A stretch of 64,000 nucleotides of DNA, from assembly GCA_045106555.1 (NCBI GenBank), contig JBGCET010000010.1:124001-188000 (forward strand), in the 5' to 3' direction. Under the pieces are notes generated by a model. That model was not told where the DNA came from, ran no database searches, and saw nothing but the letters and a program-made list of their open reading frames with translations. How positions within the stretch are numbered: position 1 is the stretch's first letter; the number at the start of each line of letters is the position of its first letter. Source of the stretch: JANQOZ01 sp045106555 (GTDB lineage Bacteria; Pseudomonadota; Gammaproteobacteria; Xanthomonadales; SZUA-38). The position numbers and the translations under genes were made by a program. Of the stretch, positions 17,841 through 25,800 are shown piece after piece.

Positions 17841-17886
17841 CGTTGCAGAGCCGCCTCCACGATTATGTGAAGGGAATCTTCGGCCT

Positions 17887-18354
17887 TCAGGCCATGGAAT
17901 CTGGAATCTTGACCGCCACCACATCCCCGGCCACGCATGTCACTCCCTCGGCGCGAAGAGAAATTTCCACCCGTACTTTTCGTTCACCCACCTCAACCGG
18001 CCTGGCACTGAGCTGAAGTTCAGGACCCAGCGGCGTCGGCTTGAGATATCGCACGTTGAGACTGCCGGTAACAAAGCGCGGCATCTCCAACTCCCCATTG
18101 TCATCGCCCAGGCTGGCTGCCGCAGCAGTACCAACCCCATGACAGTCAATCAACGAGGCCAGCAAGCCGCCGTAGACAAAGCCCGGCACAGCGATGTGTT
18201 CTGGACCTGGGGTAAAGCTGGCGATCCACTGATCACCCTCGCGATAGCTGCGAATCTTCAACCCTTGGTGATTGTTTCGTCCACAGCCGTAACAATAGCT
18301 GACAGAGTCGGGGTAGCGATCCTGTACGGCTGACGAAGACGAGGAGGTGCTCAA
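17887..18354 (-). CDS. PaaI-type hotdog-fold thioesterase-like protein
   Basis: 155 residues with the hotdog pattern: YCYGCGRNNHQGLKI at the start, then PGFVYGGLLASLIDCHGVGTAAAA, which is the HGG-helix region with Tyr-Gly-Gly, and FVTGSLNVRYLKPTPLG. The CYGCG opening occurs in a subgroup of stand-alone thioesterases. It probably hydrolyses an acyl-CoA or acyl thioester, in the cytosol. The start overlaps the chpC stop by four bases, so it is coupled to the chemosensory operon, where no such gene is expected. The catalytic acid could not be fixed by eye. Confidence 0.75.
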   Translation of the reverse strand: MSTSSSSSAVQDRYPDSVSYCYGCGRNNHQGLKIRSYREGDQWIASFTPGPEHIAVPGFVYGGLLASLIDCHGVGTAAAASLGDDNGELEMPRFVTGSLNVRYLKPTPLGPELQLSARPVEVGERKVRVEISLRAEGVTCVAGDVVAVKIPDSMA

Positions 18355-18809
18355 AGTATGCCCTCAAGTAAAGACTCAATCCCATCCAGGTCGGGCACAA
18401 ATGCCGCCTCGTCGTTGACGCTCACCACGTGACTGATCCCTTCGGGCAAACTTTCCTGGTCGCCTTCCATCAGCATATTTTCGTCAGTGATGGTGGTAAG
18501 CCGAGGGAAACCCTGAGCCAGAAGCGCCATGTAAGGCATGGTGGTGCTACCGCCTAAAGCCTTAAGAATGGCCACCTTGGCGCCTGAGGTATTTTCCGAG
18601 GGCGCCTGCCCGGCCATCAGCGAGAACGAGATCAGCGGGATTCGCCAACCGCGCCAGGTGATGGTACCCAGCACCCAAGAGGGCGCGTCGTTGACGGGCT
18701 GCGGATCGCCGTAGGTGATGACCTCAGAAACCGATGCGTTGGGCAAGAGAATTTTGGCATCCGTCAGCGGGATCATGACACCGCGGATGTCCGCTGCGAG
18801 TTGAGCCAT
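18351..18809 (-). CDS. chpC: CheW-like adaptor ChpC
   Basis: 152 residues forming a single CheW-like domain: LLPNASVSEVITYGDPQPV, then WVLGTITWRGWRIPLISF, the usual strand-turn used to bind CheA kinases and receptors. In Pseudomonas, ChpC is an auxiliary CheW-type adaptor of the Pil-Chp system controlling twitching motility and cAMP. It lies 47 bases after chpB and is coupled to the thioesterase-like gene. chpD and chpE, which follow chpC in P. aeruginosa, are absent. Confidence 0.82.
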   Translation of the reverse strand: MAQLAADIRGVMIPLTDAKILLPNASVSEVITYGDPQPVNDAPSWVLGTITWRGWRIPLISFSLMAGQAPSENTSGAKVAILKALGGSTTMPYMALLAQGFPRLTTITDENMLMEGDQESLPEGISHVVSVNDEAAFVPDLDGIESLLEGIL

Positions 18810-18856
18810 AGCTAAATTCCTGTGTGTTTAATTGGGTTCATGACAACTGGCGCCGA

Positions 18857-19873
18857 CTAAATCGGTGATAGCGCGGCCTTTCGGGCCAGCCGATCATTGA
18901 GGTGTCGAGCCAACTCCGCCGGAGCTTCGCTGCGCTGAACTGGGCCGTCTTTCAGCGCACCTTCTACCATTGAAGATACGACACAGGACTGTGGACTTTG
19001 CACCCAAAGCTGGCCGCCAGATTCACGAATTGCCGCAGCACCAGCCACGCCGTCGCTGGCCATACCGGAAAAAATGATGCCGTTGAGTCGGGACCCGTAT
19101 CGCTCCAACAATCCGGCAATAACATCATCAATACACGGTGAATAATGCGGTGGATTGTCGTAATCAGTGAGAACCACCTCACCGTTTCGATCAAAGCTCA
19201 TTAAACGTCCCACCGGCGCCACGATCACCCGGCCCGGCTGTAGCCTCAGTCCCGGCTCCGCCAGCAACACGGGTAGCGGGGAGACCTGCTCCAATTGCTC
19301 GGCCAAGGTGCCCACGAAATCAGCCCCAATATGTTGAGCAAGCACCATAGCAGCCTGACAACCTGGCTCAATCTCTGTCAGAAAACTCCTCACCGCCTCC
19401 GGCCCCCCAATGGACGCGCCCAACAGCCAGACGTCAAAATCGTCCGTGTCTTCGGGGATTAACTCAGGTTCCTCGGTAGCCGCTAACGGCAGCAGTGGAG
19501 ACAGTGCGTTAGCACTGATTTTGGCGGCAAGATGGCGCTGCCACCGAGATCGGTCGGTACCGGTCAGGTTAAGGCTGGCTGCCGCGTCGTTCATGATCAG
19601 AGCGCGAGCCCCCTGCTCGCCCAGTATCTGCTCCAAGATAGCGGGCTTTCGGTCCAATACAGGCTCGAGATTGAGCAACAGGGTGTTGGCCCTCAGGGCT
19701 TCAACCGCGCCCGGAGACAACTCACTGAATTTAAGTTCGCCGGACAAAACAGCGCCCGCCGCTTCAATCGCCCCTACCAGATTGTCTCGGTGTTCAGCCT
19801 GCTCGTACAAAATGGCAACGCTGACCGCGGAAGCTGCGCCAGCTGACCAGGAATTGCTGGCCGATGTGGTCAT
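18857..19873 (-). CDS. chpB: CheB-type protein-glutamate methylesterase ChpB
   Basis: 338 residues. The C-terminal half is a CheB methylesterase with the catalytic triad visible as LLGASIGGPEAV (Ser), LAQHIGADF (His) and FSGMASDGVAGAAAI (Asp). The N-terminal half has a receiver-like outline (VAILYEQAEHRDNLVGAIEAAG) but lacks the usual acidic cluster, as is typical of ChpB. It should demethylate the receptor PilJ, opposing PilK. The ATG overlaps the chpA stop (TGATG). Confidence 0.88.
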   Translation of the reverse strand: MTTSASNSWSAGAASAVSVAILYEQAEHRDNLVGAIEAAGAVLSGELKFSELSPGAVEALRANTLLLNLEPVLDRKPAILEQILGEQGARALIMNDAAASLNLTGTDRSRWQRHLAAKISANALSPLLPLAATEEPELIPEDTDDFDVWLLGASIGGPEAVRSFLTEIEPGCQAAMVLAQHIGADFVGTLAEQLEQVSPLPVLLAEPGLRLQPGRVIVAPVGRLMSFDRNGEVVLTDYDNPPHYSPCIDDVIAGLLERYGSRLNGIIFSGMASDGVAGAAAIRESGGQLWVQSPQSCVVSSMVEGALKDGPVQRSEAPAELARHLNDRLARKAALSPI

Positions 19874-22800
19874 CAGCTTTCGCTTTTGACCTCTTCAAGG
19901 AGTTCACGCACATTGCTAAGCAGTTCAGCTTCCTGATAAGGCTTACCTAGGTAGCGGTTGACGCCGATCTCCATCGCCCGGTCACGGTGTTTGTCGCCGG
20001 TTCGAGAGGTAATCATGATGATGGGCACTTTCTTCAAGCGCTCATCGTTGCGCATGTGGGTTGCCAGCTCAAAACCATCCATTCGCGGCATTTCGATATC
20101 CAGCAGCATCAGATCCGGCACCGCATCCTGCAATTGCTCAACAGCATCAACCCCATCTTTTGCGGTACTCACCTCCATCTCATGACGTTGAAGGACACGA
20201 GTGGTGACCTTGCGCATGGTGATAGAGTCATCCACCACCATGATGTTGGGTGGGCGGTCTTGTTCTTTCTCAGCAGCGGTATCTACGCCGTCAACCACCT
20301 CATCTGGACCCAACTGCAAGGCCGCGCCGCGACGCACCAGGGGACCCAGATCCAAAATCATGATGACACTGCCATCACCTAAAATGGTGGCGCCAAAGAT
20401 TCCCGGAATAGAACTGATTTGCGGACCCACGGATTTGACGACAATTTCCCGACTGCCCAACACTGCATCGACCCGAATGGCTGCCCGCTGATCGCCGATG
20501 CGCGACATCAGCACCGGCGTCATTTCATCATCACCGGAATCTCGCCGTTCCATACCCAACAGCACGGCGAGTTCTTTTAGCTGGTAGTCCTCACCGGTAT
20601 AGCTGTAGCTGGTCTCGCCTTCTTCCATCCGTCGATCGAACTCATCGCGCTGCATGCGGACGACGCCTTGGATACTGGTTAGCGGCACGGCGAAAGTGCT
20701 TTCCCCCACGCGCACCATGATGGCGTGGGTCACTGCCAAGGTGAATGGCAAGCGAATGATAAAGGTGGTTCCCTCACCCTGGCTGGAGCTGATATCCAGC
20801 GACCCACCCAGCTGTTTGATCTCGCTGTTGACCACATCAAGACCTACACCCCGGCCTGCGACTTTGGTGACCTCGTCAGCGGTGGAGAACCCGGTTTCGA
20901 GAATAAACCCATACAGATCTCGGTCGGTCAGTTCGGCATCCGGCTTCAGCATGCCACGCTCAATCGCCTTTTCGCGGACACGCTGATGGTCAACGCCGGC
21001 GCCGTCATCGGACACGGTGATTACTACCTCGGTTGCTTCCCTGGCAACGCTGACCGCGATAGTGCCTTCGGCATCCTTACCCCGGGCTTCGCGTTTCTGC
21101 GGGCTTTCCAGTCCGTGGGCAATGGAGTTTCTCAGCATGTGTTCCAGTGGCGCGGTGATGCGCTCGAGAACGGTTCGATCCATCTCGCCCTGAGCACCAG
21201 AAACGCGCAACTGGGCTTTCTTATCCAGCTCGCCAGTGGTTTGACGAAGAATTCTTCGTAGCCTGGGTACCAGAGAGTCAAACGGCACCATGCGAGTTCG
21301 CATGAGGCCTTCCTGCAAATCCGAGTTAACTCGTGACTGCTGCAACAACAGGGTTTCTGACTGTCGGGTCAAATCGTCCAGCATGTTTTGAATTGACACA
21401 AGATCAGAAACCGATTCTGCCAGCGCCCGAGACAACTGTTGCAGAGTAGAAAACCGGTCCAGCTCCAGTGGATCAAAGGTCTCGTTAAGCTCCTCAGCCT
21501 CACGTTGATAACGAGATAGAATTTGCGCTTCCGTTTCAATTTCCAGATTTCGCAGCTGTTCTCGCAACCGGTTAACGGTCTGATCAAACTCCACCAGATT
21601 GAATCGGAACGTGCCAATTTGCTGCTCAAGACGTGAGCGATAAATACTTACCTCACCTGCATAGTTGACCAGGTTATCCAACAAATCTGCGCGAACCCGT
21701 ATCAGTTCCTGCTGAGGTCTCGCTGGTGCGCCGCTGCGCTGGGCCTGCTGGTCGAGCGCGGTAGGTCGCTCCACTTCCGGAGCCACGGGCACAGGTATAG
21801 GTTTTGGTAATTCCGGGATGGGTTCGATCGCATCTGGGCTGGCTGGCTCATCGGCACTAATGTCGATAGCCGATGCCGATTCTTCGTCAACCTCAGCGGT
21901 TGTGACCTCCAACGCTTCGATCGACGTGACTTCAGAGGCATCACCCGTTTCCACTTCGGGTTCAATCTGCGCATCGGGCTCCAAAGTGGTTTCGTCAAAA
22001 GCCTCACCACTAAGCATCGCATCAATGCGGGCAATGGAAATTCTACCGGTGGGTATCGCCTGGCGAGATGTCACTCGGTCCAGCATCTGATGCAGAAGGT
22101 CAAACGCTGTTTCCAGCACTTCAACAGTTTTCCCGGAAACGTTGATCCGGTCCTCAACCACCCCTTCAAACAATGACTCCATGGCGTGGCTTAGGTCGCC
22201 AATGGGGCCCAGGCCAGCCATTCGTGCACCGCCCTTCAGGGTGTGCAGTTCTCGCTGCAACTCGACAACAGGTTCGTTGTTAGATGGATCGGTGCGCCAG
22301 TCGGCCATCTTGTGATCTGACTCATCGAGAATTTCGGCGCCTTCCTGTAGAAAAATCTCCAGCAGTTCGTCGTCGATGTCGCCCAGATCCTCAAGGGCAA
22401 CCGTATCTTCTTCCGGTACCGAAACCTCACCGGGGGCTTCCGCCATTTCTTCCCAGGCTTCAAGGTCGGATGCCAACTCTGCGATGGCAGCAGCAGCCTC
22501 TTGGTCCGCCGCATCAACGGGTTCAGGTTGGGGAGAAACCTCGCCTTCGCCTTCGGCTTCGGACTCGGCTTCGGACTCGGACTCGGACTCGGACTCGGAC
22601 TCCGCTTCGGCTTCGGATTCCGCTTCGGCTTCAGCTTCGGCTTCAGCTTCAGCTTCAGCTTCGGCTTCGGCTTCAGCTTCGGACTCGGATTCCGCTTCGG
22701 CTTCGGTTTCGGACTCGAATTCCGCTTCGGCTTCGGCTTCAGACTCAACTCCGGGTTCAACTTCGGCTTTGGAATCTGCGAAACCCGCTTCTAGCGTTTC

Positions 22801-25800
22801 GGCTACAACGTCAGTCTCGGTGTCACTACCTTGACCTGCCTCTTCGCCGACAGGCGTTTCGTCAAAGTCCAGCGACGACAGCAGCTCCAAATCGTCTTCA
22901 TGATCGCTGAGCGCAGCTAGGTCAGTGCCCTGCAAATCATCGTCTTCTTCCATTAACAGCGGGTTTAACCCATCGGACGACGGCAGGTCGTCTCGCAGCG
23001 CGCTGAGCTTCTCACTCAGAGCATGGGTCGGCGGGACGCTGACGGTTTCACTGTCCAACCCGTCAACAACCTGGCCCAGCAATTGGGCAGTGTCTGCGAG
23101 TACCGCCAGGCCAGCCTCGTTGGGTGCCAGTTGCGCTGCGTGTAGGCGCTTGACGTAACCCTCCAGTGGCCCAGTCACGGTTCCAAGCTCAGGCATTTCG
23201 ACCATGGACACTGCGCCATTGAGCGTATGAACGGCGCGAAGCAAAGGTTCACGCACGCGCTCGGGATTACCTGCCGAGGCGTTGTCATCAATGTAACCAC
23301 GCAGAACGACCAGGTGATCGGAAATTTCCGTTCGCAAAATGTCTCTCAGAACCGGATCTATGGCCTCTCGACTCGCGGCAAGATCTGTCTCGTCCGCTTC
23401 CTTGCCACTCTCCAGGTCGGCGTCCGCCGTTGGGACCTCGCTTTCCAACTCCAGCAACTCAATGTCGTTGGAAATATCTGATTCTGTCTCGTCCGACAAA
23501 ACGTCAGCGGAATCGGCAAGCTCGATCTCGGAATGGTGGCGATCCTTTTCGCCATCCAACGTTTCAGAGGCCGTACCACCGGCATCATCGCCAAGAAGGT
23601 TGGCCAGATCGCCGAGTTCATCGTTCTCGCTAACCTCTCGGTTCTCGATGGAGCCGCCTTCAACTTCGAGGTCCAGGTCATCCAACGGGAACCGCTCAGA
23701 CGGCGTATCTACTAAGTCGATTGTGTCTTGGGTCTCCGCGGCATCGACGACATCAGAGGTGGTGGACTCATCTTCGGGAAGTGACGCAAATATCTCATCG
23801 ATATCCAACGCTTCCTCGATACCGCCACCAGCGCCATCTGCGCTTGCGGCCGCGCCGCTATCAGCATCTTCCAGTAGATTTAACGATTCACTAATTTCTC
23901 CGCGCTCTGAACCCGTCGGAACATCATCGGTGCTGATTTCATCGAGGAATGACACCAAGTCGTAATCTTCGTTATCACCGGTAGCTTGCAGCGCGCTACC
24001 TTCCTCATCAGTCAAAGAAAGCTCGTCGTCAAAATCAACCAGCGACAAACCGCCCTCGTTACCCTCAGGTGTGGGTTCGTAAGCTGCGTCCGCCATTGTT
24101 TCATCAGCAGCCAACAGGGACTCTTCATCCAACGACTCTATGCCCTCTAATGAGGACGAGGAGGCGTCAACCTGCTCTTCAGTAACAACAGCTTCGTTGA
24201 CCTGCTGCGAATGGTCATCGTCCAGCGGCAACAGTTCCAAATCGTCAAGGCGGATTTTCTGGGTCGGCAAATCGCCGTCCTGGTCTGCTTCGAGGTCTGC
24301 TTCGAGGTCTGCTTCGAGGCCAGTTTCGAGGCCAGTTTCGAGACCTGGTTCCAGATTCACTTCCAGGTCGACTTCCTGATCCGAATCCAGATCTAGTTTC
24401 AGCTCTGACCCAAGATCTAACGATGGGTCCGTCACGTCAGACTGAGTTTGCACATCAACGTCTGCCGCGGCGTCTGGCTCGAGACTCAGGTCGTCTAAGG
24501 ATAACTCGGAGTCAACATCGGAATCCGATAGGCTAACCGGTATTGATTCAGACTCCTGGCCCAGATCTTCCAGATCAAGGTCAGACAAATCGAACAACGA
24601 GTCATCGAGACCTGACTCATCAGTTTCCACGCTGGATGAAAGCACCTCTGGCTCGGACACTGGATCAACTTCTTCCAAACTCAGATCGTCAAGGCTCAGG
24701 TCATCAAACGCCAAGTTTTCTCCCTCACTTGACTCTAATGTCGCCGCTTCGCCCTCAGGGGTATCCAGGTCGAGAAAATCCAGATCCAGCAGTTCATCGA
24801 GAATTTCATCGGCTGGCTCCGACGATATTTCTGCGTCCTCGGTCGACTCAGGCTCAGAGGTGGACTGTTGTTCCTCTGCAGATTCCGCATCGAGATCGAA
24901 CGACACTGGCTGCGACTCTTGCGTTGAGTCAGGTGTTGCAAGAAGACTGTCGATGTCCAGTTCGTCCAGCGGCTCCAGTGACAACTCGTCTCCCGGCTGT
25001 GACGGCTGAGACCCATCGACTTCACCGCTGGCGTCTGCTCCATCAACGCTGATCAGCTCACTATCGGGTTCAAAATCAGCAACATCCACCAGGCGAAGTT
25101 CACCGTCGTTGTCTGATAAGTCGCTGATGTCCAGATCAGGTTTGGCGGTGGCCTCTTCGTCCTCCAAGGCCAACAGCTCAACCAATGCCCCATCGTCCAG
25201 CTCGATGGGCTCTTCAGCAACCAACGACGAACCGGCATCAGGCTCTTCCTGCAGGTCCGTCGGGGCGTCCTCTACAACTACCTCTGCCTGCGGCGCAGGC
25301 GCAGCGACACTGGCGAGGCTGACCTGCTCGCCGTTAGCCAGGCGTTCGGCAACCTGCTTTATCGATTCGATGTCCTGGGTGGTCTGGCCTTCGCCTTTTA
25401 CGCCTGCCAGTAATCCGGGGACTGCAGCCACGGCGCCATCCAATAACTCAATGACCGGCGCGGTCGTGGTCACCGTGCCATCAATGATTCGATTGAATAA
25501 ATTCTCAATCTGCCAGCTAAACTCCCCCAGGGTGAGCGCGCCGACCAGGCGACCGCTGCCCTTAAGAGTATGGAAGGTTCGTCTCAGCGTCCCCAGCGAT
25601 TCCTGATCGTCGTTGTCAGCACGCCAAGTGGGGTACACGCTGTTGAGGGACTCGAGCTCTTCCTCAACTTCTTCAATAAAGACCTCACGGATCTCATCAT
25701 CAATGTCGTCGGATATGTCCGCTGGCCCATCAGCCTGAGCCACACCGCCTGTTGCCAGCGGCATCTCCGACTCTGGCGCAACGATCGACTGTGCCGCTAC

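Noticed and set aside
17331..17924. 197-codon minus-strand frame opposite rsmE
   Set aside because: Antisense to a well-conserved SPOUT methyltransferase, no motifs.
22536..22749. CRISPR array
   Set aside because: The repeat is a six-base coding repeat without spacers.
22284..22910. Long plus-strand open frames across the chpA Ser-Glu-Ala repeat (arginine/leucine-rich or Ser-Ala-Asp products)
   Set aside because: They are antisense readings of the six-base repeat; the period keeps frames open. The minus-strand frame carries Hpt domains on both sides and is the real gene.
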